The position numbers were made by a program, and so were the translations under genes. A stretch of 64,000 nt of DNA from Rhypophila decipiens. Its lineage: Eukaryota; Ascomycota; Sordariomycetes; Sordariales; Naviculisporaceae. Positions 32,559 to 44,400 of this stretch are shown one piece after another. Each line of letters starts with the position of its first letter. Position 1 is the stretch's first letter. The stretch is taken from contig MU858059.1 of NCBI GenBank assembly GCA_033297075.1, forward strand, positions 310,001 through 374,000, read 5' to 3'. A model generated the notes under the pieces. The model made no database searches, was not told where the DNA came from, and saw nothing but the letters and a program-made list of their open reading frames with translations.

Positions 32559-34317
32559 TTAAAGCTGCACAAAGCCAATGCCGCTCGTGTTGTTCTCATC
32601 CAGCCGGTTGTTCTTGTCCACGCCACCGTGAATCGGTTTGGCCTTGTAGTTGAAGAGATAAAAGTGCAGTTGGCCATCTCCGGGGCCAAACTTTTGCTGT
32701 TCCAGGAACAAGGAGTTGTCCATGAGCGACATGGCATTCATGACGTCAAAGTTATAGCGATTGGCAAGGATCAGAGCATCCGCGATGAGCGCGTTCAGGC
32801 GCATCTTGAGCGCTGACTTGTCCAGTGGCGTGATGAGGCCTGTCTCGGTAGCGTAGTAAAAGAGGTAGGCTGCGCGGATGGACTGGTGCTTGGTTGATTT
32901 AATGACGGATGATTCGAGAAGAGAGAAGGAGAAGAAGTCGGTGATCTTGCCGGACGGGTCCTATAATTTGACTCTGTTAGCTTGCGCAGGGGTACAAAGA
33001 AAGGTGTCGCCGACATACCTCAACCACATAAGACCATACAACTTGCTCGCCGGCCGTCACACTCCTGTCGGGCAGCAAGTAGTGCTGTGTCTCTTCCTTG
33101 CTAAAGACGGGCGCCAGATCGAAACGCTTCAGGTAACGCTCAAGGAGGCTGTGCACGGCATCGAGGTCCTTGGTTTGAAGCTCTCGCAATCCCTGAGTCG
33201 ACGTGTTCTCCGGTACCTTATACTTGCGGACCTGGAACTGAGGCTTGCTGTTCGGCGGCAAGGGGCTGAATCCACACTCGTACAGCTTCATCCAGTTGAG
33301 GGCCCGATGGAAGTACCTGCATGTGCTCACCGGCCTGGGCAGTACTATACCGCCAGTGTAGATTGCTTGCCAGACGCCTGTGAGATTGACCCGCCGAGTG
33401 ACTTCCTTGATCAAGACGGGCGCTAGCCTCTTGCCGCGCAGTTTCTTGTGAATGCAGAGGAAGTTGACCTCGGGCATCGGGAGGGTATTCTTTCGTACCC
33501 GGATATTGACCGGCACAGCGGATATGAAGGCGCAGAGGGTCGGTCCGACACGGATGCCAATGTGCCACTCCTTCTTCCAGCCAGGCGACATCAGCAGCCA
33601 TCGGAGGAAGGCCTTGGAGTACTTGAACCGGAACATGGCTTCGTCATCTTCGACATAGTGCCCGTACAGCAGCTTCTCGACCTCTTCCAGCTCCTGATCG
33701 TTGGTGAGATCCATTGTCACCCAGCGAAACTGATCGAGAGCAAGGGGTATAGGCTCAGTAGCGATATCCTCGACTTTTTGGAACTTGAGGGGGCCCTCCT
33801 CCTCGATTATGGTGGGGGTGTCGTCGAACTTGGGCACCGGCTGGGTGGCCCAGAACTTGTACGATGCCATGTCCTTGCGGTTCTTGCCACTGCTGGCCAG
33901 ACCAGTTATGATGTCCTGAATCTTGAGTTGTTTGAACGCCTCGAGCGCACTCTCGTAGGGGATGGTACCGTCCGACGTAACGAGCTCCTCGGCGAGGGCA
34001 GGGTTCAGGTTGATGAACTCGGCGAGCTGATCCGGAGTTAGGCCATCTATGGCCTTCTTGTGCTCCGCGTAGGCCAATGACTCTTCGGACTGGTCGAGGC
34101 CAGGATCGCGACCGAGGGCTTTGGTCAAAGCCTGCTTGATGTTCTTCTTCTTGCTCTTCTTCTTTGGCTTCTTGTTGGCTCCCTCCGCGTGGGCTGGAGC
34201 CTCGCCGTCGGAACCGGACTCGTCATTGGATTCGGCGGTGGCGGGCTGCTTGCCCTTGGAAGGAGCCGGAATGGACTCCTCCTTTGTCGGCTCGATCGGC
34301 TTGGATTCTTCTGCCAT
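32559..34317 (-). CDS. NMT1: NMT1, glycylpeptide N-tetradecanoyltransferase
   Basis: Two exons on the minus strand, 34317-33019 and 32960-32559, with a 58-bp intron (GTATGT, branch GCTAAC), encode 566 residues. I chose the start at [10 protein letters not shown] rather than an in-frame ATG 66 bases upstream, because the shorter form matches usual N-termini. A Lys-rich tract ([11 protein letters not shown], about 50-60) is typical of the ribosome-associated N-terminus. [10 protein letters not shown] and the signature [20 protein letters not shown] are the conserved myristoyl-CoA and catalytic core segments. The C-terminal exon carries FFSFYLLES and ends GIGFVQL, close to the active-site C-terminal carboxylate of the family. 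The enzyme transfers myristate to N-terminal glycine of proteins co-translationally and is essential in fungi studied. Identification is secure. Confidence 0.95.
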
Positions 34318-34997
34318 CGCGGTCTGTCGGGGGTTTGGTGTTGGGCTAGAATGGACGAATGTATATGGTAATGCTGGGAACAAAAGTTGAGATCGATGAT
34401 GGATACAACGGTAAATATATATGAAGAACTGCTAAACCGTTGAGGTTGCGGGGTAGCAATGTCCCTGAGCTGAAGCTCAGAGTTCCAGGAGGTCGCGGGG
34501 TTGTGCCCCACCAAAATCAGGGCAGCTTCCGCCCGGCCCACAGTGCCCACTCAAGCTGGAAGTCACCCCTGACCTAAAACTGACAGTTGCTGTTAAAGTG
34601 ACAATTGTCACAAGTGTATTTTGCTGGAATAAACTGGATGAGATGATTTTACTCAGACGGTCAACAGCATATATGAGGTTGTTACTAATATATACCTGAT
34701 AGAACTGCCAACCCCAAAAGCTCTATGTCTCCCAATATTCAGAACAGAGTGAAGATGCAAAGGCTTTGTTGAGTGGTTGTTGTTGGTGCTGCGCCACCTT
34801 CAATTACGACTCCGCCCTCAGCTCTTTCCCAGGTGCTGAGTGCCTGGATGCCTGACTTCCAGGTTCTTGGGCAAAGAGGTTTCATAAATGTCCCCGACAG
34901 CCAACGGGACCATAGACTCCGCGTATTATCCTGATTGCTTCATCACTGACCAGTCGCATCTCTCAAGAATCAACAGCCCGCTTAGCAAACCGCCATC
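34318..34997. other. Divergent promoter region between NMT1 and the next gene
   Basis: About 680 bp. Open frames are shadows without family resemblance. It should hold the promoters of NMT1 (-) and the membrane protein gene (+). Confidence 0.45.
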
Positions 34998-36188
34998 ATG
35001 GGGAAACCATCACACCCTCTCGGCAATGACGGCGCAGATGCGTTGTCGCTGCACTCTCAGCACGGCGTTCCCAGTCACAGCAATCTTCTCGACGACGATG
35101 CTCCCGAACTGCAGTCGGATGACCTTCCGCCCCTCTACGACGATATAGCCGGGGGTGAGCCCAGCAGCAGCGCTCCACTCCTCGGGCCCGACCTCACCCT
35201 TCCGGCGGACCCTCTTTCCACTGATTTCATCTCGCAATTCTACAGGAGTCCTGTTGACGGTGTGGATACCTACATTACCGAGATCCTCGACAAAGACCCG
35301 AAACTTCTCGAAAACAAAGTCCACGAATGGGCCGCGAAACCGCCCCGGGTGTCGGTCCAGATTCGTGGCACCCATCAACGGCAGGTCGATAGAGACGGTA
35401 AGAAGTCGAGAGAGACCGTCACCGATTTTGATGTCTCAGTCGACCTCACGCCGTTCTTGTTCTCCGACGCAGCCAACCGCCTCTCATGGCGCGAGGTGAA
35501 CACAGTCGACAACATCACCAAAACCAAACGAGGCACCGTATTCAAATGCCGTGCACCGGGTGCCAAGCGGGGCATCGAACTTGGATTGCCTGAGAAGCCA
35601 ACCCTGGAGGAGTGGTGTCACCGATACTGTGCCAGTTCCAGCGGACTGAAGCGCTTCACTTTGGAGCGACGGATGACAGGGTTCAAGCACGACAAGGTCG
35701 AGGATCTACTGGAGGCACTTGTGCGAAGGACAAACTACCACGGGAGGCTGTCCATCACTTTCCCTGTGAAGGAGCAGTATGTGCATGTGTACAACGAATG
35801 CAAGACGAATGTCTGGCGGATGAACAAGTGGATCAGATGGTTCTGTTACATCACCTTCCTGTGGATCTTCACTTGGCCCTACCTGTTCTTCCGGACAAAG
35901 GTCTTCGAGGTTGTTTCCTCCGACTGGCCCTTTTCCACGACCACCGAGGATTTGCAGACGAGATATGTCACCATCAGCGAGGCCCAGTGGTACAACATGT
36001 GGGGTCGTGCCATCCATCGTGCTGTCCTCGAGAGACGACAGTGCACACTTGACCAGCAGGATTTGGCCACGGCCGAGGTGCCGAACCCTGTGTGGGGCAA
36101 TAACAACGCGGGCGTGGACATTATTCGGGCGGGCATCGGTGCTATGAACGAGATAAATCGGACTGTGGGTTGGGGATACGACACATAG
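34998..36188 (+). CDS. Conserved fungal membrane-associated protein of unknown function
   Basis: Intronless, 396 residues. The N-terminal 65 residues are acidic and disordered (LLDDDAPELQSDDLPPLYDD). From there the sequence is well ordered, with conserved-looking aromatic-rich segments such as TYITEILDKDPKLLENKVHEW and FTLERRMTGFKHDKVEDLL. One strong hydrophobic stretch (WIRWFCYITFLWIFTWPYLFF, about 281-301) could be a membrane anchor or hairpin. The C-terminal half continues with a soluble domain (AQWYNMWGRAIHRAVLERRQ). No nucleotide-binding or catalytic motif is visible. Relatives exist widely in filamentous fungi to my knowledge, sometimes labelled as ABC-transporter-like without obvious reason. 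A role at an internal membrane is only inference. Confidence 0.75.
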   Translation: MGKPSHPLGNDGADALSLHSQHGVPSHSNLLDDDAPELQSDDLPPLYDDIAGGEPSSSAPLLGPDLTLPADPLSTDFISQFYRSPVDGVDTYITEILDKDPKLLENKVHEWAAKPPRVSVQIRGTHQRQVDRDGKKSRETVTDFDVSVDLTPFLFSDAANRLSWREVNTVDNITKTKRGTVFKCRAPGAKRGIELGLPEKPTLEEWCHRYCASSSGLKRFTLERRMTGFKHDKVEDLLEALVRRTNYHGRLSITFPVKEQYVHVYNECKTNVWRMNKWIRWFCYITFLWIFTWPYLFFRTKVFEVVSSDWPFSTTTEDLQTRYVTISEAQWYNMWGRAIHRAVLERRQCTLDQQDLATAEVPNPVWGNNNAGVDIIRAGIGAMNEINRTVGWGYDT

Positions 36189-36506
36189 GTCATGCTCATG
36201 GGGAGATACTCACTCCTTTCGTCCTCCCTGTTTTTGTTTCGCCGCTCTCTTCCGTTTCCTGTTTATACCTTGGAGACCTGACCTTTGTGTATCCATATGC
36301 GTCCTAGTTTACCTTTCTTGTTTGTTTATATGTGCTCCAAACGATCGCTTGACGTGGGCAGCGAGGTGTCCTACTCGAATTAAAGGAAAATCACAAACAC
36401 GCTTCAACAAGCATATAGAAGAAATCTTGCGCTTCAAACATTGCAACCTGAAATCCGTATCATACCACCATAGTAGTAAGCCGTTAACCTCACCTGCCAC
36501 ATGCAG

Positions 36507-37962
36507 CTACTCTCCCTTGTCCAAAAGCCCAAAGGCTCTCATTACCGCAAGGGGAACGGGCGCGTAATACATGATGTCATTGTGCCCTAGAATATCGTGT
36601 CACGATTAGCTTCTCATATCTCATACATGAAAGCATAACAGCAATTTACCTCCATCCGGGTACAACTCCTGACGAATGAGTATCTTGCCCTCCCGCCAGG
36701 TCGCAACAAATGAATCCTCGCCCGAATACACCGTCCGAGCCTCTTTCTCTTTTGAGAGCGTTTCAGGATCAATATGACCGTCGTGTAACCCGCTCACCGC
36801 AGCAGCAAACGACTTGTCGTCTTCATGGCAGGGAATATCCCAATCATTCGCAGCGTGAAGAAGCTGCAGGTTGAGATGTCCATCTCTGGCCTTCACAGTC
36901 CGGACGATCTCCCTCAGCCGATCAGCGCTTGGCCACTTGTCCACTACGAAGCTCATCGCCTTCTCTAGCAGCCAGGGGCTCACTCGCAGGGGAGCCAAGA
37001 CCGGGACGTATCCTGCTATGGAATACCCGCTTAACATGGTCGGCAGGCTGCTGAATCCCGCGACGAGGATTACTCCGGCAAAGTCGACGCCTTGTTTGGC
37101 GAATGACTCTGTCAGGCCGGCCGCGACGGCTGTGCCTAGACTTTGGCCCAGGATGACGATTTGTGAGGGGGGGATGCCCGCGACGTTGATGGCCCAGTCT
37201 ACTGCTGCTGTGGCATCGAGCACGAGGCCGGTCTCGGAGGGCGTCCCGGTGCTGTGGCCATAGCCGCGGTAGTCGATGGCTAGGACGTGGAATTGGGAGG
37301 TGTCGGTTAGAGCGTGGTATGTCGCTGGGCGGACTGCTTGGGCGACGTGGCCTGCGTTGCCGTGAACTGTAAAGAGGTGAAATTAGTCGTGAGACCTGGT
37401 GTGAGATGGTGAGAATAGGAGCGGGCTTTTACGTGATATGACCAGCCGCGAGTTGGGGTCTTGTTTGAGGAGCTCAAAGTTGAGCGTCTTTGTGATGTCC
37501 CCAGACAGACCGGCAGGCTGGGCGATGAGTTCCTGTGGGTGTTTGCCGTATAGAGGCAACGGGAGAACGTGCCAGGCATATATTGTCTCGCCGTCGACTG
37601 TTTTCAGATGAAATGGTGTAACTTGGTTCTCTGTTAGAATGGAGAATTGTCAGTTGGTAAGCGTCTATATGGTCGCAAGGAATAATGAGAGGCTAATGAG
37701 AGCATAACCAACTTGCAAACCCCCAGTGTTCGGGTTTATTCACATCGTGCCAAAACAGAGTATTGATCTTGTGTGCGTACAAGAAGCTAGGGTCGGGTTA
37801 GTGTCAGCCTGTGCAGCCAAGTAACTCGACGGATATCGAGCACATGCTATGCGAGGCTTACTGGCGCTGAAAGAATGGAACTCCGCACAATCCCAGGAAG
37901 AGAGTATAAACGCCGACTGGGACTCCAAATGCGAGGGCTGGGAGGATGTACGAGTTCTTCAT
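36507..37962 (-). CDS. ABHD12-like alpha/beta hydrolase (lipase family)
   Basis: Five exons on the minus strand: 37962-37862, 37786-37713, 37630-37433, 37366-36650 and 36586-36507, giving 389 residues with introns of 63-82 bp and consistent phases. The N-terminus (YILPALAFGVPVGVYTLFLG) is a membrane anchor. WGFAKNQVTPFHLKTVDGE and AWHVLPLPLY follow. After splicing, LVISLHGNAGHVAQ forms the oxyanion region, then AIDYRGYGHSTG. The nucleophile elbow is GQSLGT. AANDWDIP supplies an Asp, and the final spliced segment GGHNDIMYYAP the His. This matches ABHD12/ABHD12B-type serine hydrolases, which in animals degrade lysophosphatidylserine and monoacylglycerols. The fungal substrate is unknown. The last exon, with the catalytic His, is only 80 nt and lies beyond an apparent stop in the unspliced frame. 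Confidence 0.88.
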
Positions 37963-39231
37963 GTTAGTCCTCGTGATTTCTTCTCTCCGGAGTGAAGGCA
38001 TCGCAAAAAGTCAACCACTGGCAAAACAAACACAAACAGAACAGTTTCGCGAGCAATAACAATAGCTTACCGAAAAGATTCCCGCTCCGGTGGAAAGTTG
38101 AAAGTGGTTCCAGAGACTTATTTATTTGCCCGGTGTTGGTGATGGCTTCGGGTCAAGGCTCATCTTACGCGTAATAACATGACGTTGTTCAACCTCCTGT
38201 GTGACACTAACAGTGGGGCAGCCCGTAATGAAAGCCATTTGCTGCAATTATGCATAACTTTCGTTAAAGGAACCTAGAAGTGGGGTCTCACAAAGCCAAC
38301 TGGAGGCTAGGTACGGAAAGAGGACTCCATCTCACAGCTCAGCAAGAACCTCGCCTCATATTAACAGCGAATTCTCCAAGACGCTCTCGAATTACAATCA
38401 TAAAGAGAAATTGGGCCTAGATAAGCTCAGTTGTATGTATCAGTTGAAGAGTATCATTGAGATTACTGAGGTCCTCAGATGCTGGTGGCGATGCCGTTCT
38501 GGTAACCCGTAACAGGTACATGTACATCAGCGGGAATCGAGACTTGCCTTTCAAGTGGAATTGAAGGAAATCGGTCCACATGTCGCCAAAAGTAACATAT
38601 AATGCATCACATGCAAATCCTCAACTTTATGCTCGAAATTGGCAATATGAACGTATTTCTGATCCCAACAATTTTGCTTTGAGTTTTACGCTTTGCTAGC
38701 CACCGCCACGACAAGTCCAAAGTTACGAATTAGCAATTTGGTGACGGACCGGACGAAATTTCTGGTATGTACGGTGTACACGTGTACGGATACGGGCTGC
38801 GCGCTCCAATCAGAAGCCGTTCCTGTTGCCTACAGGGTTTAGCGCGCCGCGAAATGACACTTCTTGCTGGAACAATCCACTCTTGCTCAGCCTGCCGTGA
38901 ACTTTGACTTTGGTCTCAAGATTCGTTGAACCAAACGCTGCGGTCCGGGGCCAGCAGCTCTTCAACCATTTATCCCCGTTTCGTTTCTGGCTACGCATCG
39001 GCAACTCTTTTCTTTACCGTTTTCATTGGCGATTTCTGTCCACTTGTCAAGCATCTCGACCTACCCAGCTTCTCAAGGCGTCCGCGTTCTCGATATTCGT
39101 CGCACGACCCTCGTTTGTCCTCGCCCGAATCCTCAAACGCGCAAACTCCCCACCGACACCAAGTTTCTCCAATGAGTTCATGACAACGAAACGCGCCGAA
39201 TCCCGCATAACCGGCTCACCAGGCTGTTGCA
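37963..39231. other. Divergent promoter region between the ABHD12-like gene and SWC3
   Basis: About 1.27 kb with short open frames only. It must contain both promoters. No distinct element was recognised. Confidence 0.45.
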
Positions 39232-41493
39232 ATGGAGAAAAAGAGGAAGCTCCCGGCACGCGCTGCTGCTCGCGAGCAGAGCTCGAAGAAGCGAAACATC
39301 AGCCCTGCCCAGCGCTCCGAGACTCCAGTGCCTCCTCAAGCTGAGCCTACACCCGATCCCAAGACGACGCCAGTCGACGAACCTCCGCCGTCGCTGCCTA
39401 CGTCGATGGCGCCTGGGAAGCCGCTCCCGACCGTCGAAACACCACAACCCGAAGACCTTTCGATGACAGACTACCAATCTATCCAGGAGAGGTACGGTTT
39501 CGCGCCCTGTTTTGTTGACGCACTTTGTGCCTCGCCAGCTATGATGGATCTAACCAAATGTCACAGTGGTGTTCTAGCCGAATCACTTGCGCGTTCACGG
39601 TCGAAATGGGTCGGGATGATTTCGGAGGGTATCTTTGAGAAATACTGGTCAAAGCCAACCAAGAAACGGGGAGTTGTAAATGAGGAGGCAAACAATCCGC
39701 CCAAGGACAGCATGATGAAACTGGGACCGGTGACAATCACCGTTCCACCCCATATGTTTGAGGCAACCATGTTTGCTGTCAAAGACCTTAAGCCCCCATC
39801 GTCAAGTCAGTTATCGACAGAACGGCCCGTGCTCCAATACGGTCCGCCACATGGTGTGATGCCCTCTCTGACAAGACCTAAATCAGTTCCTCCGGCCGAG
39901 GCCGCGACCCTAGCGCCTATCCCATCACAACCACAGGCACCCGGGCAAGGCCCACCAGAAGCTGTCGCAGCGACGCAGAGCTTGGCCAAGGCCGCTCCCC
40001 ACGCACAGGTCGCACAACCAGCGACGAATCCCGCGATTCCGAGGCCGCCTGCTGCCTCGCCCCGGGGCATGGAATCTTTTCTGACGCCGACTTCGGTGGT
40101 CCCTCAACCACCCGTCGGCGCCGGACCATCAAGCAGGGGCGGGCTCACGGCTCCCATTATGACACCGGCGAGACCCGCGACGTCGACCATGCCCGCTCCC
40201 GGCCCGAAGCCCCAAACACCCAGCGTGCCAGATGTCAAATCACCAGCTAAGCCTGCTGCTCCTGGAGCAGACCCAATAATACTGACATTGGCAGAGAGGG
40301 CAGGGGAGGACCCAGAGCTCAGAGATCTCATGAAGAAGGTGGCTCAGGGCGAGGCTCAACAAGACGAGCTCGAGAGGTTTCAGGCCATTATCGATACCAT
40401 TACCGCCGAGAGCAGACGCAAACCAGCAGTTCCTCCGGCAGATAGGCTACTGGTTGACAAACGCTCTGTCCAATACTATGCCGAGGAGGTGCACGCGATT
40501 ATCAATATTGTGTTGCAATCGAATCCGAAGCAAACTTCTGCCACCTTGAAGCCCCCCGAGGGAAGCAATCCACTGGTAATTGCCCTCGTGAAACTGGCAT
40601 TGGACGACCCCAATATCAAATCCATAATCACTCGTATAGCTAATCGTCACACGGCATTATCGGACGCTGTCAATCTGAAGGCCAAACTGGACGAACTCTA
40701 CAATCAAATCCTCAAAGAGCGAGAACGGGCAAAGCCCCAGCTGGACACCTCCGCAGCGACACTCAAAGCAAACGGCCTTCTCAACGGGCAGACCCCAACG
40801 TCGTCTACTCCGCAGTCCGCGACACCTGCTGCACAGCAAGCTCTCCGCTCCAAAGGACCCCCACCTGCGCTCAAGGCCGATATCTCAGCCATAGTCTTTG
40901 AGTTTGCGGGTGGCAATGGTGATCGTTATCTGTTTCCCAAGTTCAGCATTCTCGACACCAAGCACACCTTGCCTCCACCCCAGCAACAGGTTGTGGCCTC
41001 CTTCCTGCTTGTCAGGAGAGGGAGCAAAGCCGAATATCCACTGGCCGACCCTGAGATGGACTACTATGAGCCGTTGACGATTCGGCTCTTTACCGGTGCG
41101 GGCCGGCACTTGGAGCAGCTTGCTCGGGTGGTCGCGCCAGAGGAAGAAGTCCGTCGATATATGGACGATGTGATGGAGAGGATGACTCGTGGCGAGTACC
41201 TCGTGCCCGCCATGAGATTGCCACGACCCGAAAAGGATGGGGAAGCAAATTCGGACGGATCTGGCCTCGCAAACGGTGGTCCAGCCTCAAAGCAGGCGTC
41301 AGAGGTGGAGCCCGGCTCTCAACCGGTGGTCTTGCAAGCACCACAACCACCTCCACAGCCCGTTTTATGGAGGGGGCCCAAGCCGGAAATTAGGGAGGTT
41401 GTCCGGCCCAAAGTGTACAAACCTATGGATATGGACGATCAGTATCAGAGTTTTATCGCTTCGGTTAAGAGGAAGGAGAATAAGGACCTTTGA
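39232..41493 (+). CDS. SWC3: SWC3, subunit of the SWR1 chromatin-remodelling complex
   Basis: Two exons, 39232-39491 and 39567-41493, give 728 residues. The 75-bp intron (GTACGG, branch TCTAACC, acceptor CACAG) has a length divisible by three and no stop, so the unspliced frame stays open at 753 codons. Splicing creates SIQESGVLAESLARSRSKW, followed by the FEKYWSKP core of Swc3 proteins, while the intron reading gives a Cys-rich segment foreign to the family. The N-terminus is basic (KKRKLP). The middle (about 200-330) is Pro/Ala-rich and disordered. The C-terminal region contains GNGDRYLFPKFSILD and EEEVRRYMDDVMERM. SWR1 exchanges histone H2A for the H2A.Z variant. Identification rests on the N-terminal Swc3 motif and overall architecture. 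Confidence 0.82.
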   Translation: MEKKRKLPARAAAREQSSKKRNISPAQRSETPVPPQAEPTPDPKTTPVDEPPPSLPTSMAPGKPLPTVETPQPEDLSMTDYQSIQERYGFAPCFVDALCASPAMMDLTKCHSGVLAESLARSRSKWVGMISEGIFEKYWSKPTKKRGVVNEEANNPPKDSMMKLGPVTITVPPHMFEATMFAVKDLKPPSSSQLSTERPVLQYGPPHGVMPSLTRPKSVPPAEAATLAPIPSQPQAPGQGPPEAVAATQSLAKAAPHAQVAQPATNPAIPRPPAASPRGMESFLTPTSVVPQPPVGAGPSSRGGLTAPIMTPARPATSTMPAPGPKPQTPSVPDVKSPAKPAAPGADPIILTLAERAGEDPELRDLMKKVAQGEAQQDELERFQAIIDTITAESRRKPAVPPADRLLVDKRSVQYYAEEVHAIINIVLQSNPKQTSATLKPPEGSNPLVIALVKLALDDPNIKSIITRIANRHTALSDAVNLKAKLDELYNQILKERERAKPQLDTSAATLKANGLLNGQTPTSSTPQSATPAAQQALRSKGPPPALKADISAIVFEFAGGNGDRYLFPKFSILDTKHTLPPPQQQVVASFLLVRRGSKAEYPLADPEMDYYEPLTIRLFTGAGRHLEQLARVVAPEEEVRRYMDDVMERMTRGEYLVPAMRLPRPEKDGEANSDGSGLANGGPASKQASEVEPGSQPVVLQAPQPPPQPVLWRGPKPEIREVVRPKVYKPMDMDDQYQSFIASVKRKENKDL

Positions 41494-44400
41494 AGAGAAA
41501 TGATGGCTAGGCATCATGGATACGGATCCCGCTCGAATCAAGCCCACTCGGTTTGCGAGCTAGCCATTTTTGTTTTATCTGTTTAATTGACATGTCCAGC
41601 TCTCGAGTTTAGTTGCATCACCAAGGATGACTAGCTCAACCAGAGACAATGGTCGGCTCGGGGGCTGGCCCTTGTCAGTTTGCCAGACTGGGTCTTGGTG
41701 GATCATTATCGGAAGTGGAGATGTCGCCTCTGACATTCTCGGAATAGCTTGAACATGTTTTTCGACAGGTTGTGTAATTGTGATTTGCTATCAGGGTCAA
41801 GGGCAGGAGTGGGATCAACGTTTTCGGGATTTCCTCTTTTTTTGTTTGGAGCTGGAAAGACACAGCCCGGGAGAGGCGCGATATCGGACATAAGGCAGTC
41901 GCCAGTTATAATCACCATGTTTACGTCCGCGGCTTCAAGCAGGACAATACATGTCGAGTCAGAAGCTGGCATACGTCCGTTTCTCTAATTTTCTTTGTGT
42001 TTTCATTTTTCGAAGCAAGCATGGTAGGAAAAAGTGGACAGCTTGACGGGCAGGTATGGAGGACTTTGACGGTTAGTTTCCTGGTATTTCCTTCCGGAAT
42101 ATAAACGGCATTTGGTGTTGTGGTCTGTCATACATTTTGTGATTTTCTTTTCAGGGGGTTTTTGTCAGGGTTGCTCTTGGCTTTTCTGTGTTTCTCAAGA
42201 CTCTTCTTTTCTAGCAAGAGTGGCGGTTTTCCCTACGTCTGGAGATGACAGCGAACAAGAGCACACGCACACGCAGAGTCCGAATACAAGGCAATTGATA
42301 TACCAAAACTTGTGACGTACCTGGCTCCCTCGACCGGTCAGAGCTGGTTGACCGAGAGAGAGCACGGAAATGCCCCCCACGCATCACAGCTCCGCCCCTG
42401 AACCCCCACGTTGCATCCTGAGGGCCGTTGAAGAGCCCCGTGAGTGGGTCATCACTTACACATGACGACCTGGCTGGGCATCCCTAGGCTGGGAGCCAAA
42501 TCCCTGGTATACGGAGATGGATTCCATGGATTGGGTCCATCGGTTGATGCTGATCTGTCAGCCTGGCAGGGCTGTTTCTTGTAGGCGGGATTGTGAGCCG
42601 GTTCGTCGTCACAGGATGAGAACTGGAGGTTTAAGGAGGGTATGGTACTTTGGTAAAGCTTGCTTTACTGACCATGTTGCCCCGCTGGGGGGACTATAGC
42701 ATCATGTCCAGTCCACCACGAGGCACTGGTTCTTATTCCACGAGAACTTGCAAGTTCCTTGACGTTTTCCGGTCGGCTCTACTATGGCCTCAGCTCTAGT
42801 ACACCATGAGGCAGTGATTCTCATTCAATAACAGCTTGCTAGATGTTTGGGTCGGAACGGCCCATGTCAGGGCATAGTTGTATGCTGTCTCACATTCCAA
42901 GAGCTCCCCAGTTTGTTGATTATGGTATATCCCCCAACACTATTCACAAGTCTTGTTTTGTTTGGCCAAGAGTCCGAGATAGATATCATGCTCGGGCCGA
43001 AACTGTCGTATCGACACCTAGGCACCTTCCTCACTGGTCACTGTCGAATCGGAGGCTCTTCCGTGTCCAGGGCTCAAGGGTGACCATCAACTTTGATTCA
43101 TCTACGTCGTGTCGTGATGTCCTTTAACATTGTGCCGCAACGGATGAGAAGCCGTCGGAACAGACTAATCAAACTGAGAATCACCACGACTACGCCACAG
43201 CCCGAAACGTCGCCCGAACGTGTTGTGAGATTCTATTCTTTCCTTTTCAGGGGCTGTGCCGCCGCCCAATTTCTGTTCGGGACGATCCGAGCGTGTGAGA
43301 AGTTGGCTACAGCCTGGATTTGGAAGTGAGTCATGTAATTGTACGGCGATAATTCTCCGAGTCTTGGTATGTAGTAGTTCTAGAACAAGCCGATGAAGAT
43401 CACTGGAGCTGTCTTATACCTGAGCATTGTGAGAGCCCGGGTTTAACACGGAAGACGAAGGCTCGGATCATATATAATACATGTGAATCGATCGGGCAGG
43501 ACGTGGTTAACTTGGACTGATCTTGGAATTCCATCTCGAGTCAAGTATCAAGATAGGCTACGATTCAAAGCGTACTGCCATATCCCACATCAAAATAGTG
43601 TCTTAATGGAGTCTTTAGGACTCGAGACAATCTTCTGGTGTACGGAAGCTTCTCACCGAATTCATTTCCCGTTAATATCAGGTCACCCACTGCGCCGCAA
43701 CAACAAAACATGGTAATGTAGATGACCGCAAGGCCGTTGGAACCGTCTAGGCAATTCGCGTCAAGTCACCATCGTTGCAATAAAGGAGCACAGGGGTGTT
43801 GGGGTCATCCCGACCGACTTTCCTATATTATCACAAACGGTCCAGAAGCTGACTTGGTTCCACAAGTTCCACGCGTGATATTGTAGCTTCTTTCCTAGAT
43901 GTTATTCGGGTCTGTTGGTCGTACAGATTACCCCTTTCCAACGCTCGCTGTCAGATTTGTGTGGGGGTGGTCATCCCCTGTCTGCCCAAACATCTGGAAG
44001 TTCTTCGCGAACAACCCATGCCCTGAAGAAAGACATGGGTAATGAGCGCCACAGCCGTCTAGCAACTGCACTACAGGTACCGGGATAAGCGGTTTAGGGG
44101 AAAGAGAAACAGTGTTGAGCCAACTTGAAAAAGCTTGACACACCGCTCGCTCTCATTCGTGGCAGACGCCCCAGTCCAGCAAAGCAGACAGGCCCAAGGA
44201 GTGGCAAGTACATGCGTTACACGGACAAATGGAAACCACAGAACAAGGGGCTTTAAAAAATCTTTTCAAATCATGTGTTGATTTTGGCGGACTTGTCGAT
44301 ATCAAAACCTGACGATTCATACCTGATTCCTGATGGACGGGAGAAATGAACAAGATCAAGCTGGTCAGCTGTGGTATCAAAGTCCAGTCGTTGGGCCCTA

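Noticed and set aside
41706..41972. 88-codon minus frame downstream of SWC3
   Set aside because: It has an ATG and reasonable composition, but no homology clue and a position in the SWC3 3' flank.
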